Source: Hydrangea macrophylla
Taxonomy: Eukaryota > Streptophyta > Magnoliopsida > Cornales > Hydrangeaceae
Reading direction: 5' to 3'
Assembly: GCA_033977485.1 (NCBI GenBank)
Contig: CM066988.1
Location: 139,135,359-139,199,358 of the forward strand
DNA length: 64,000 bases
The notes under the pieces are model-generated. The model was not told the origin of the DNA, did not search any database, and saw only the letters and a program-made list of their open reading frames with translations. Both the position numbers and the translations under genes were made by a program. Numbering within the stretch: the first letter of the stretch is position 1; each line of letters begins with the position of its first letter. Positions 36,121-48,468 of this stretch are shown here, one piece after another.

Positions 36121-38012
36121 ACTCATGCGGTTCCGACAATACTCAAATATATTTGATTAAAGCTACAACTACTAAATCACTTATATTGAAAAGCTGAAGC
36201 TGAATAAATATTTCTCAATTCTCATTAAGAATAAAAATCTTTTCATTTACAATTAAAGTTTTGAAAGAATAACCTCTCTTACAACCTTTGGTCAGAGCTA
36301 CTAAACGTCCCAATACCAACTACAATAATGGCCCACAATGCCAAATAAATGAAAATAGCAAATGAACAGTAAAGGTCTTCATGCCCTCAAGCAAATCCAT
36401 GCAATCCAATAGTCATACCGGCCTACTCCTTAATCTGCAAAACGGCTGCGTTTCCTAAGAAATGCCCCCGCATGATAAACATCACACGGGTCAGCATTGT
36501 ATAACAACACTGGTATGAGTAAACACGCTTCAGTCTCAAGGATCACTCGTAGTCCCCTCAACTCCAACCCAACAATAATCAATTAACATAATAATACCCA
36601 ATAAATTTTCCGGAGGTTGGGAATCCGCTGGACTCCCTCCCTCTCTTGACCACAAACACATACAAAGTTATAGACAGAACTGTAGTTCCACACGTGAGTG
36701 AGGACAAGCGGTAGTTTCCTAGAGTCACGGCGGCAGTTTGTTCCACCCACAAGGTAAAAGAAACACTTACTCTTAAATAACATGGTGAGCCAAAGCCTGC
36801 ATACAATGGTTAGTGGGCCCACCATCCTGCAACTCGAGAGTTAGCACAAATCCTTAGTATTAGAATAAGAAATTCTCCAATATCGAATCATTATATCAAT
36901 TTCCTTTGCATTATACCACGGTAACCATTTCGAGTTTTCAATTTCATGTTTCGCAACAGTTTATCCATTTGCATTTAACGCTCTACAATCACTGTCATTT
37001 TTTTCTTGCCCTAGGTTCACCACTAAGGTCACCCTACTCATGGTCAACTTACTTTTTATGAACGATTCATTATTCAATTTTCTAGCTTCACCACTTGGTC
37101 ACCCTCCATGGTACACTCACACATATATCCCATGTGTGCCCGGACATACTACTAACATTCACTCTGGTGCTAGTTTGGTTGGGGTATCAACCAAACCAGG
37201 TATACATACAGAAGGCCAAGTCAATATGCCTAGACGTCTAACAAATTAGCCGGGCATAAGGCTTAGGGCAGCTTGATTACGAAGCCACTGGCAAAAGGGT
37301 ACACTCAGCAAGTCGAGCTACAAAAAAAATATATCACACAACGGGGAGCGGTGAACACTAAGGAACTTGAAACCACTTTTTTTTTTTTACCATCTACGTT
37401 AATTCACACAAGTACCATTCATGAGGATTTAATCACGTCATTAACCACTTCGAAAATTTATATTTTATTACATGGATTATCATTATTCGATTATTCACAA
37501 TAAGGCCCTTGCGCCAAACTTCTATTCACGTCTCTAACGTAGTATTTTCACAATCATCATTTAATACCGCACATAGCATAAGTTATAGCATTTAAAATCG
37601 GCATTCAACAGCACTATTTAAAATTGTCCCAAACAAATCTTATATTAAACAGCCCCAAAACCAGCATGGGTTGAAATTGTTCTTCATAATAATACCGTAA
37701 CAAGAAACATCTCTAACAATTTTCATAAACATAATTCGAAATTCAGAGTTAATATTTACTGCTACTGTAATATGAATTTTCTGCCCAAATGGTGCAGAAT
37801 TGAGAAAAATACCATTAGACGAAACACGTGCAGAATCGCGTTTTACATTGACCCGCGTGATCAGTTTTACCAAAAACAAAATGTATGAATTAATACGAAT
37901 TATTTTCTAAAACAGATTTGAGAGTTTTATTCAATTTTACCCAAATCCGAATTTGTGTTAGTCATCTTTTTTTTTTTCTTCAATTTTCTAAATAACTTAT
38001 ATCTAACCTTTG

Positions 38013-38044
<32 letters not shown>

Positions 38045-38277
38045 CACTATAGATCCGTATTATATAAACACCCATCCATAGGATTTATTCAAATTATAAT
38101 GAACACAAATCAAAAATCAATCAAACTATGAATCAACCCTACAAATCTAAATGTTTACTCACCAAATTGGGAAAAGCAAGATGATGTTGATGATGGTGAA
38201 CTCCCTTCTTTTCTTTTCTCTTATCTTTTTCTTCTCCTTTTAGATGACTAGGGTTGCCTCTTCTCTCTTTGTCTATT

Positions 38278-38320
<43 letters not shown>

Positions 38321-38811
38321 AGGCTGCTCTTTTTTTTTTTTTTCTAACCCTAGGATATGTTATCTATCTATATACATATAATACACACACAATACATATA
38401 TTACTAACACAAATATTAATAATCCCGTTTATCTTTTTATGGGCTCACAAAATAGACCCATATGAGCCCAAAATGTAACACAAACCACTAAAATGGCTAG
38501 CCCAAAGAGTACTCATACCCCGGGTACTTAATTTCAATACCAGATACACTATTTGACACATTCGCGGGCCTGTAAATACTATATAAAAAAATACATATCA
38601 ACCCTTCATTTTTTTTTTTTATTTATAAATTTAAATTAATAAAATGTAGCATTCAAACTAAAGGGCTCACTAATGATTTAATTTATATGTCCACCAAACA
38701 CTTTAAATTTTCAAGCACGTTTCTTACATAGGCACACTCATATGATATTGCTAACTGAAAATTATAATTAAAATAATTATTTATACACTTAAAAAATTTA
38801 TGGTTGTTACA
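35881..38811 (-). mobile_element. Solo LTR family F, 5-bp TSD GGTAC
   Basis: On the plus strand it starts TGTCACATCCCGATTTTTGG and ends TTTATGGTTGTTACA, with GGTAC at 35876-35880 and 38812-38816. Removing it restores the right inverted repeat of the MULE-like element, which confirms the borders. It is 2,931 bp with no internal domain. The minus strand is inferred by analogy with family A. It includes a 35-bp A-run (about 36085-36119), an AT microsatellite (about 38014-38040) and (CT)n at 38280-38319. Confidence 0.87.
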
Positions 38812-38984
38812 GGTACACTCCTCTCACGGTGCGAGCAGTCTACAAAGAAAGGCGGCTGCGTGAGGCGCGTGGGTCATGCGCGTGTGGGTGACGAGACTGA
38901 GTTGGTTGTGCATGGGATCTTGAGATCTTCTATGGTGCGGGCACTTATACTGTGCAAGCACCAACTATCAACTTTTGGTCTTTT

Positions 38985-39119
38985 CATTAAGTGTACTTTT
39001 AAATTGTATTTAAATATAACAAGTGTTCCATAATTATCCTTTTCAATAATTCTCCAATAAATAATAGATACTCCGTACATATTTAAATTAGAGAGAGAGA
39101 GAATTGAGAAAGAGAGCAT
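38985..39119. other. Short AT-rich spacer
   Basis: Nothing recognised. A (GA)n tract is near 39090. Confidence 0.4.
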
Positions 39120-39368
39120 TTTTGCTCACCCAAAATTTGGTACACTAATGCTCACCCAAGCATCCCATTGGCCAATGCAGTGGGGCCCAAGATTAAACAA
39201 TATTTAAATTTTGGTACACCAATGCTCACCCAAGCATCCCATTGGCCAATGCAGTGGGGCCCAGGATTAAACAATATTTGTTAAATATTGTTTAATCCTG
39301 GGCCCCACTGCATTGGCCAATGAGATACTTGGGTGAGCATTAGTGTACCAAATTTTGGGTGAGCAAAA
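39120..39368. mobile_element. Hairpin MITE with duplicated left arm
   Basis: The ends TTTTGCTCACCC and GGGTGAGCAAAA are inverted. The left arm (GGTACAC..GCTCACCCAAGCATC then CATTGGCCAATGCAGTGGGG) is present twice in tandem before the single right arm (CCCCACTGCATTGGCCAATG onward). The centre (about 39262-39302) forms a near-perfect hairpin, TTAAACAATATTT and AAATATTGTTTAA. No coding sequence. Confidence 0.8.
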
Positions 39369-41145
39369 GTATTTTCATTGAGAAAGTAGTAATGATGTAT
39401 AAAGAGGGAAAGAAAATATAAAAGGTTTAAAAAGTGGTGACACATCAAGGGTCCAAATTAGTATCCTAGCGAGTCTTCATAGGAGGACATACATATATGA
39501 ATATGTGTACGTTTACCATAGCATTAAGTCTACTTTTTTTTTTTTTGGTGTTAAACCATAGCATTAAGTTTACATTAATTTTGAAGAGATGTTATGTTTT
39601 TTAAATTTTGTATCTTAAATGTGGTTATCAATACGTGTCTGTGGGATCACTTTTAATAATGACAGTATAATTTTAATATCCTCTAATCAAAATCAAATGA
39701 GTTTAGTGTCACATGTATTAAGAATCATATTTGAGATACAAAATTAAAAATATAACATTACATAAATGTGAATCATGCCAAAGAAAACCTGGAAGCAAAA
39801 ATACATGTGCATATAATAATGCCCTGGAATCCTTTTGGTCAATTCGATTGAAGACTCTCTTTCTCTGGGTTCCTCCGTTTGCCAAATTTGCTACCACGTT
39901 TGGATGAACACTTAGTTTGAGTTCCCAAGTCCTTGTGTATTAGAAATTCGAGCTTTTTTTTTTGGGATAATTACACATCAGTTAACTTTTTATATGAAAT
40001 TTAGAAGTCAATTTATTACTTTTTAAAATTTAAAAAATATCAACAATATTAAATTTTTTTTGAAAAAAAGACATCAACAAAATTTAAAAAAATAAAAATA
40101 AATTTTGAATAGTTATTTTGTGTTTTGATCTATTTTATATTTTCAACGTTATGCTCTTACATCAAAATGTTGTGATGATTACTCCTATTGTTGTAAAGAC
40201 TTGCACTCGTCTTATATCCAATTACTCTCTATATTTTGAAAAGCTGCTCCCAAATTTTGATAGATTTTTATTTTAAAAAAGTAATAAACTGACTCTTAAA
40301 TTTTATAAAAAAAAATAATAATCTTGAAGATCCCAACTTCTTTTTGGACACACGAGCGAAATTTTGAAAAATGGGGAATTATTAACCCAAACACAAAAAC
40401 GAATTGAAATGATTAATATGCCATCATTTTAACAATCATAAGGTGAGTGGAGTCATTTACATTTCAAGGTGGTCCATATCAAAATTGGCGACCACAGACC
40501 ACATGAATTGGAGCGAAAACCAGTAAATGAAAGTGGTCCAATCTTTTTCAACTTTGTCAATGTATTAAAACGGTCCAAAAATGGCTAATTTATTTCCGTT
40601 ATTGTTGCTTTGATTTCGGCATATTTAAAGCCTAGTTGCTTAGATATTCCTTTTTTCGCATCGCCTAATTAGTAGGTCATTCTTGAATCTTGACAGCAGC
40701 ATGTGACTGGCCTATTGGCCAGCCCCAGCCTAATTTGACCAATGTTCAAAGCTCATTGGCTAGCGGCTTTGGAGACCAGAAATTATTCAGGTGACTGCTG
40801 GTGTAATGCACAAATCACATTAATTTATATCACTAAAATATCTGTAATATATTTATACATTTCAAAATTTTGCTTCAATGGACCTGGATTCGGCTGAAAA
40901 TAAAGGAGAGAGATGGAGGAATGAATCCTTTTGATTTTTGACACAATATCACTAAAGTAACAGTTACATTCAATCTTTGGTCAGAATGCCTATGCAAACA
41001 TGCATATATACATGACAAATTATCAGATGAATTAAAGCATTCATATTATCTCATTAAAATTAGAATACTAAAATGAATTTACGAAGAATCTGAAGCAAAT
41101 TATATAATGCGTTTGTTATAAAAATTACGTTAAGCTTAAATATAT
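39369..41145. other. AT-rich spacer, no gene
   Basis: I see no coding sequence or bounded element in this stretch. A- and T-runs are frequent. Confidence 0.5.
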
Positions 41146-41623
41146 TTTATCCCCCTCTAGTTAGGCTCATTTTCACTTTGTCCCATGTGGTTGAAAAGTG
41201 AACACTTAACTCTCCTATATGGTTTCAGACTAAAGTGGAGTTGTTAATATTTATCCAAAAATAGATGAAAACTCTACAATCGGCCAGAAATATTAACACT
41301 TAAACCCCTTTGTGAGGATAATTTTGGGGTAAATCCTTTATGTGGAGATAATTCTGTCATTAAACACACTTATATGGGGCTAATTTTTAAGACTTTTTGG
41401 AGGGTTTTTGGGATTAACTGCCTATATATAGTTAATTTTGACAGTGAAACTTCATATTTGGGGCTAGTTTTAACACTAAATCTCTGTATAGGGTTCTTTT
41501 GAAAGAAATCTTAGTAGTTTTCACTTTAGACTTTAATCCAAAACCACAAGAAGGTTAAGCTTTCACTATTTTGAATCACAAAAGGATAAAGTAAAAATGA
41601 GCCTAACCACAAGAGGATAAAGT
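41146..41623. mobile_element. MITE with ends TTTATCCYCYTSTRGTTAGG
   Basis: The left arm TTTATCCCCCTCTAGTTAGG then CTCATTTTCACTTTGTCC is the diverged complement of the right arm (GGATAAAGTAAAAATGAGCC then TAACCACAAGAGGATAAAGT). The arms run about 100 bp, and the style resembles the MULE-type MITEs here, but no TSD was found. Confidence 0.6.
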
Positions 41624-42850
41624 GTAATCGACCCAATTACTTAAACAACAATGCCACTAAAAAAGAGATAAAATATTTATATAAGTGTTAATGAAATTTG
41701 TTAATTCTCTAAATATTACTCTTACTTAAATAACTTCAGTATAACGAAGAGACACGTACGTCTCTTGTCCACTTTAAAAATCAAGTCAATACTATAGTAG
41801 TAGTTGTGGGATAGTAAACCCGTGTGTCCGTGTGGTTTATTGGAGTAACCACACATTTTCAATTGCAATTTTTTATGACTCAAGACCACCAAAATACTTG
41901 GTCAAAATTGAAGTTTTTAGGTCTAGAAGGGGTTCACCTCCCAACTTTGTATCAAATCTTGTGAGAGGATTTTTATGTTTTTTACAATTGGCCAACCTAA
42001 AAAGAATTTTGTCAACAACTGGCTAGGTCAAGGTGTTGGGTAAACTGCTTTCTAGCTATTACAATGGACCAACCAAAGAAGAAGTACACATGAACATGAT
42101 CATTCTTTTCTCTAATTAAGAATAGGAAAAATTAATTATCAGTTTTTGAAATAAGCAGTATTATGCAGTTAGTCCAGACTTTTTTTTTTTTTTTTTTTTT
42201 TTAATGCAAGGTCTATTTTTAATTTTTCAAACTTTAAAATACTGTAACTTTCAAACCACAACTTCAATGTGAATAAAATTTATAAATCTGTAATTTAGAA
42301 GAGAAAATCTATCAAACTGAAAAATTGAAAGAAAAAAAAAAAAAAAAAAAAAAAAAACTGAAAATCTATCAAACTGAGAAAATCTATCAAACTGAAAATC
42401 TATCATGTCACTGTCGCATATGTCAGTGACATGATACCTTCAATTTTTTTTTTTTCTTTTTTTGGAATTTGATGATATGTTGCTGTCTTTACAAAAACTT
42501 GGACAGTTTTGTAAAGACAGTAATATATGAAAATTGGCCATAATTTTGTGTTTTTTGGTTGATTTGAACAAATAACACTGTCATAACCTGGTAGTATTAT
42601 AATGACAGTAACATTAGACAGTGACCTTTGGTAAAATGGCCATAACTTGTCGATCTTGGGGGCTGTTTTGGACGTTTTTTTAAATTTTTTTTATTTGAGC
42701 TATTTTTTCGAGATCTACGCAATGGAAGTGTTGATTTGACAAAAAAAAAAAATTTCTTTTCAGTATCCGTGTTAGAGATGCAAAATAACGTTTTTTTTGT
42801 TTGTTTGTTTGTAAAACATGTTTTTTCTTCGAATAATGTTAGGGCATTAA

Positions 42851-42882
<32 letters not shown>

Positions 42883-44364
42883 GGGGGGGGGGGCTGGACT
42901 GTTGACTTATTTAAGACATTTAAAGGGAGTTGTGGCCAACTGCCTCTTAAGAATATCTATTTTCTCCATCTTCTCATCCCTTCCACTATTCCATCCTTAT
43001 ACTCCCCATCCCTTCGTTTCACTCTAGATAGCTTCCATCCCAAACATATATAGCCAAGGGGATTGAACCTAATACTGCCTAGTTTATGAGCTTTTTTTGA
43101 CTGGGACAAATCATCCACCTGATTGGGTACATCCTAACAAATGAGATTCATAAGTAATCATGCATATGTGTTGTTGATGAGGATTGGATTGAAGAGCAAA
43201 TTAACCAGTTGATACAATTGCTGTCATAGTTCTCCAAACATGGACGTCCATGTGATGGTGCCAACAATCCCTAGCTAGCTAGTTTGATAAAGCAAGTAAC
43301 AATTGCATGTTATACCATGTGAATGGTGGCAGATCCAGGAGTTTGCACTTGAAAGCTGTTCCGAATGACTAGAAATACAACAGTGTAATTCTTGTAACTG
43401 ACAAGTATCAAGTTATATATAGGCAAAGTTTTTTACCATTAATTTTGGCACAAATATCTCTGGGAAAAAAAAAAAATTAACAAGAAGATTAACTATTTCT
43501 GCATATATCTAATCAAGTTATTTCCAGTAGTCTCACACTACCACACACATGTAGTGGAAATTAAATTTGGAATAAAAATTCAAAAATTAGCATTACATCT
43601 ATTAAAAAAAAAAAAAAAAACTAAAAAAAACTTATATAGAGAACGCAAAAAAAGAATGATGGCCGCACAGTCCGTACCTAAGAAAATTCAAGTTTGTATA
43701 AGTTTTAATAACTAGTAATTAAATCAGTCTGTAGAATTCGAGCCCTAAGTATGATATGATCAATTGCGTAGAGAAAGTAAGCATCTACGTACAATCAATA
43801 TTGTTAAATATTTTATTACTCCACTATGTAAATTTCTGGATATTGCGCGTAGTTGGTATTTGATTTTTCAATGTGGGCTTAATCTAAAGGGTTTGTGTTG
43901 GATAAAGATTTGGTACAAGTAAAGACAGAGAGAGGGAGAGTAATGAGGAAAGAGACATATAGAGAGGAAGAAAACAAGAGTCCAAATTTACCGAGTTTTT
44001 AAGTTTGTGTTAATCACATTTTTTTTTGACTAATCATGCATTCCTTCAACAATGGTCCTCAGATATAGACAGTGGTCACCACAGCCCACATGCACAATGA
44101 GACAAACTAGACCCAATTCGAGGAAAGACAAACTTTTTCAAAACAAATTTTTTCAAGATGATGGACCATGAATATATCAATGTGGACCCCTATTTAGCCC
44201 ACAACTCAACCGTCCTTTTCTTTTCAGCTTTTGGACAAACTTGTATGAAAGTGATTTCAATTCTCCTAATTAGATTTTGATTTCTCTTCTGCCCCAATCC
44301 AATGCACATCTTTTTCTGGTGTATTAATCCTTTTCGTCATGAGTGATGGTATATGTATCATGGC
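41624..44364. other. AT-rich spacer with homopolymers
   Basis: No gene is supported. It contains a T-run (about 42179-42202), an A-run (about 42332-42357), an adjoining A-run and G-run (42849-42893), and small hairpins such as CTGTCTTTACAAAA / TTTTGTAAAGACAG at 42484-42523. The 105-aa plus-strand frame at 42736-43053 is a translation across the poly-A/poly-G tract and is rejected. Confidence 0.5.
42849..42893. repeat. Adjacent poly(A) and poly(G) tracts
   Basis: About 25 A are followed directly by about 20 G. The exact length is uncertain because such tracts are error-prone in sequencing. Confidence 0.8.
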
Positions 44365-44522
44365 TAATTCTTGGGACATAACTTTCATACAACTTTTACA
44401 CAATTTCTTAAAAGACGTGTCTATTTGTCTCCTGTGCGTTACTGTGGGGTCCAGTGATATTACAAATGAAATATACACACATTTTTTAAGAAGATTGTAT
44501 GAAAGTTGTGTCCCAAGAATTA
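44365..44522. mobile_element. MITE, TAATNNTTGGGACA family (copy 3)
   Basis: The arms TAATTCTTGGGACATAACTT and AAGTTGTGTCCCAAGAATTA pair, and the inner arms resemble the copy at 31745 (AAAAGACGTGTCTATTTGTC). Confidence 0.7.
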
Positions 44523-45184
44523 CTCATATATCATTTCAATTTCTCAAATATTTCAACATACCCACTTCATAGACATTTTCTTTCTTCTTTTTATTTATTT
44601 ATTTTTCTTCTCTTGCCAGTAGGCACATATTTCAAAGGTTTGCATATGGCCATAACTCTCCTTCATTAGCACCATTTATGGAGGTTTACTCTATTGTGAC
44701 AAGGCTGTGCCTCTCACGTATTTGAAACATGCAAAAATAATATTTCAGCATTGAGGGATAAGATTGTATAATTCAACTCTTTTCATATTCTGCAATGGCA
44801 GAAATCTCGTGCGCTGACTTTGTTTCTTAAATTTCTTAGTATTAACTTAAATGAAAATTATAGCATCGATCATACATTTGCAGACATAATTGGTGATTAG
44901 AGAGGGCACAAGGTTAATTAGTGGACGTTGAACAAAAGATGCAACCATATGCTTATTCTTCGAATAATGTTATGCTTCTTAAATTTTGAATGTTTCCCAA
45001 ATACATGTAGTATGGGGCCACTTTCAATAATAGTGAAACTAGCTACTTCAATATTCTCCAATTAAAATCTAATAGACCCATTATCATATGTATTTAAAAA
45101 GCATTTACAATAAACATTTGAGAAAGCATAACATTACTGATCTTATTCTATTTAAATTTAGAAAGCCATATGCTTTTGGAAGGC

Positions 45185-45235
<51 letters not shown>

Positions 45236-45594
45236 AGAAACCAAATCCTTCCAAGTTTTCATGCTACCATCCTTTTGCCCACTGATTTTTATAGTGGAGT
45301 AATTAATTTATTTTAGTTCAACAAATTGGTCATCAACTGCTTCCCGACAAAGTCTTATATATAGGGGTGAAAAAAGTAACAAAAATTTAATCAGAGGTCA
45401 TTAAAACTTGTTAAACAACCATTGGTTGTTGGTGTAGCTTTTTTTTAGATGGGGTTAGTTGGTGTTGGTTGTTGATAAGTGTATATATACTTTTTCAACT
45501 TTTAAATCATCATCATCGTTACTATAGTTTAATTAACTTTTAACTTTACACGGTATTAATGTGACTGCCATCCACATTCATGATTCAACGGTGA
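44523..45594. other. AT-rich spacer, poly(T) tract
   Basis: No gene is supported. A T-run of about 44 bp lies at 45190-45234; the frame overlapping it is an artefact of that run. Confidence 0.5.
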
Positions 45595-45602
45595 AGGCGA
45601 TG

Positions 45603-45770
45603 ACCATGGTCGCCCAAGGGGGTAAAAAGGGTAATCGTTATGAGCTATTAAAGTTTATAAAATTTTGAGAGTTTTTATGAAATTTTTATAATTTTATTTT
45701 TATTTTGAATTTTTTTTAGTATTTTAGTTTTACGCCTTAGGTCTCCCCCAATGTCCAATTTAGTGTCATC

Positions 45771-45809
<39 letters not shown>

Positions 45810-46145
45810 TATATATATATATAGATAGATGTATATAAAACTCAAAAGCAAAGGCCCCTAAAATTTTAAAAATTACACTTTTAATATAAGAATAATTTGA
45901 GTTTTAGAAATAGACCACTCTAGAATTTTGAATTACACCATATAATATTTAAGTTTCACAAATTGACTCATATTATAAGTACACCCTAAAAAAATCGTCA
46001 ATTATGTATAAGTAAACCCTACATAAATTACCAATTATGTATAAGTAGACAAAAAAAAAAAAAAAAATCACATCCCCCAAATTCCTATATAAGGACCTCC
46101 TTTTAGTAGTTTGTCCCGGACCTCCAAATACTTAAGACGTGCCTG
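45603..46145. mobile_element. Second copy of the 5932-type hAT element, 8-bp TSD
   Basis: It aligns through most of its length with 5932-6569 (for example ACACCATAYAATATTTAAGT and TTTTAGTAGTTYRTCCCGG). The flanks AGGCGATG (45595-45602) and AGGCGATT (46146-46153) form an 8-bp TSD with one mismatch. Its left terminus is decayed, and an AT microsatellite has expanded where copy 1 holds the hairpin element. Confidence 0.72.
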
Positions 46146-46276
46146 AGGCGATTGAGCAAAAAATAACACCTTTTGAGCCTATACATATATACACACGTGT
46201 ATACATATACAGACAAGCCAGCTCGAGACAAGATGAGGAACTAAAGCCACAATTCTAAACGGGTGTTGTTTTTTTT

Positions 46277-46451
46277 AGAATAGTGCTAGAGACACAACAC
46301 ATTGCAAAACACAAAGCACAACATAGTTTTAAATGCTTGTATCCTGTGCTGTGTAAGTGGTGCATAAAAAAGTGTGAAAAATTCAAACAGCACATAGTAC
46401 AAGACATTTAAAGCCCTGTTGTACTTTGTATTGTGCCTATAATATTACTCT
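46277..46451. mobile_element. MITE with ends AGAATAGTGCTAGAGACACA
   Basis: The outer ends are imperfectly inverted (GTGCTAGAGACACAACA / TTGTGCCTATAATATTACT). The core TAAGTGGTGCATAAAAAAGT then GTGAAAAATTCAAACAGCAC is shared with the MITEs at 7492 and 55951. No coding sequence. Confidence 0.6.
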
Positions 46452-46612
46452 TTTTTTTTAATACTATCGTAAACATGTAATTTGTAATCTATTTTACTCG
46501 TCTTTTGTAATGTACAATTACAGAATTAAATTTTATAGTCTATTTTTTTTTTTGTTATGGTATATATTTTTTAAAACTAGCTGTTGAGCTTTTATTTAAA
46601 AGTGAATTGGGA

Positions 46613-46643
<31 letters not shown>

Positions 46644-46812
46644 TTCTTTGAAGGGTTATAAAAAAAGTGACTTGTGGGGTTATAGACTTATGTACCTTCA
46701 ATTTTTAGAAACCTTGAAACAAAGGCTTTTTTAGCCGCGGGTGTCAGTGTGTGTGTTTATATCTATATGTATATATATACTAGCTATTGTCCGTGCCCGA
46801 GGACACTACCGA

Positions 46813-46955
46813 TAGGGTTGAAAATGGTTTGGTTTCGGTCCAGCTTTGTTCGGTTCAATTTAGTATAAATGTTTAATTCGGTTTGATTTTTTCACTGTAT
46901 TAAAAATTTGCAAATCGATCGGTTCGGTCGGTACGATCGGTTTTGTTACACCCTA
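46813..46955. mobile_element. TAGGGTTGA...TACACCCTA element, 8-bp TSD
   Basis: It begins TAGGGTTGAAAATGGTTTGG and ends CGGTTTTGTTACACCCTA, flanked by ACTACCGA (46805-46812) and ACTACCGG (46956-46963). The interior is CGGTT/CGGTC repeat. At 143 bp it is the smallest member of the family here. Confidence 0.72.
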
Positions 46956-46963
46956 ACTACCGG

Positions 46964-47817
46964 AATAAAACAAAAAGGATTTATAAAATGAGTATAAACT
47001 TTTTTAACTCTAAAATTATAACTTTTAAAAAAAGATTCATCAGAAAAATTCGACAAATTCAACTTGATTATTTCAATGTTAGATTCTGGGAACATGCATT
47101 ACCAAAAACTTCTAGCACCCGTGCATTCGGTTTTGTTACAAATTAATTTGATGGTTTAGAAGAATATGCTAGTTTGTATATTCCTCGCTGACTTTAATAG
47201 TATGCCATGAAAGAAAACTATATATAAGAACATTAATAATGATCGATCTCGTGAGAACCTTAGACAAAGTGCTAAAGTATCAGAAACACATGCAAGCAAT
47301 GATTCAAAAAGCACACAGTGAGTCGTGAATGTGATACGTACTAGTACAAACATGTATATATATATATATATATATGTAATATTTTAAATTTTGGACCAAT
47401 TGGCAACGATGTTCGTAGCTTCCTAGTCTTGTTAATTGTTACTATGTAGCTAAGCTTCATTTTCATATTCCTACCATATTACTAGCTGTAGTTAATAACT
47501 CTAAGGAGTTGTTTGGGAAGACACAAAGAAAGATTTTATCTTTACCATTCTCATTTCTTTTCTTTTTGTTTTTCCCCACAAAAACCGGCGTCCACAAATT
47601 AGTTGGAACTTTCAGCAGAATTCCGACACATTTTTTTACATAAACCATAAACTTATAATAACAAAAAGCATTTTAATGTACACAAGGTCCATAACCGCTT
47701 CACTCTGCTCATGTACAAATCATTTTTCTTTTGCTGCAAATAAAGTACTAAGTGAGTGATGGTCACTCAAAGTACAAAAATCAATGGATATATATATATA
47801 TATATATATATATTTTT
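46964..47817. other. AT-rich spacer, no gene
   Basis: Minus-strand frames at 47156-47648 match no family I recognise. (AT)n microsatellites lie near 47352-47376 and 47790-47812; the second abuts the LTR element. Confidence 0.45.
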
Positions 47818-48468
47818 TGTGATGAAAATATTCAACCAATACAAGTTTGACACACAGGATGTGATGTGGCAAGATAATTGGTGGAAATTGATTGACAAGA
47901 AAACCGTTATAGGCAGTTGAAGTAAATCCATTTTGTTAATGGAAGACACGTGTTGAACATCATGGGATAATTGAAGGACAGTTGTCAATATGAGGGAATG
48001 CCACGGATAAAGGCAGTTATCAGTTTGAAAATAGGAGGGAACATTCGAATTAAGTTACTGAGGCCTCGATGTTTATAAATAGAAGGATTGTGTATTTGAA
48101 AGGAGATCCTTCGATCAAACATCAACATATATCTCTCAATACATTTATTGTATTGTTATCTAGATACTTAGAATTAGGAGTAGAACACCTTCGAAGTTAC
48201 CTTCAAGGTTAGATTGTAGTTTCTTTAATTTAATAAAAGTAGTTAAATTACTTTTAGTCATTTTACTGTTTTATTTAGGAGTAGATTTTAATTTAATCAG
48301 TTCGAAGTTCTTCAGTTAGTTACATCTTTACACGATTAAAGTCCTGTTCAAGGCATCGAACGTCACCACAATTCCCTGGTGAGGCGCAGTTTGGATAATC
48401 ACACATACACATTGGCAATTTACTTGCCTGGCACGCTCGCACACACTTATAAATTTTCCAACCAAACA
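47818..48468 (+). repeat. Left LTR of the PMD element
   Basis: Starts TGTGATGAAAATATTC and ends CCAACCAAACA. The TATA box TATAAATA is at 48074-48081 and the leader AACATCAACATATATCTCTC follows. Near identical to 53161-53811. Confidence 0.85.

Larger units (their letters stand above)
34443..38984. mobile_element. MULE-like element with TIRs of about 290 bp, split by solo LTR F
   Basis: The left arm from AAAAGGACCAAAGG (34443) to about 34735 is the diverged complement of the right arm, which lies in two pieces: 35745-35880 and, after the LTR F insertion, 38817-38984 (ending CTTTTGGTCTTTT). Shared blocks include CACCATAG..TCCCAC outside and TACAAATTTTATACCGTTGG / AACGGTATAAAATTTGTGAA inside. 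Long TIRs are typical of Mutator-like elements, but no TSD or transposase was found. The interior is AT-rich and holds many AGTGAAATTTCACT palindromes. Confidence 0.65.

Noticed and set aside
42736..43053. 105-aa ORF with Lys and Gly runs
   Set aside because: It is a translation through the poly(A)-poly(G) tract; neither half resembles a protein.
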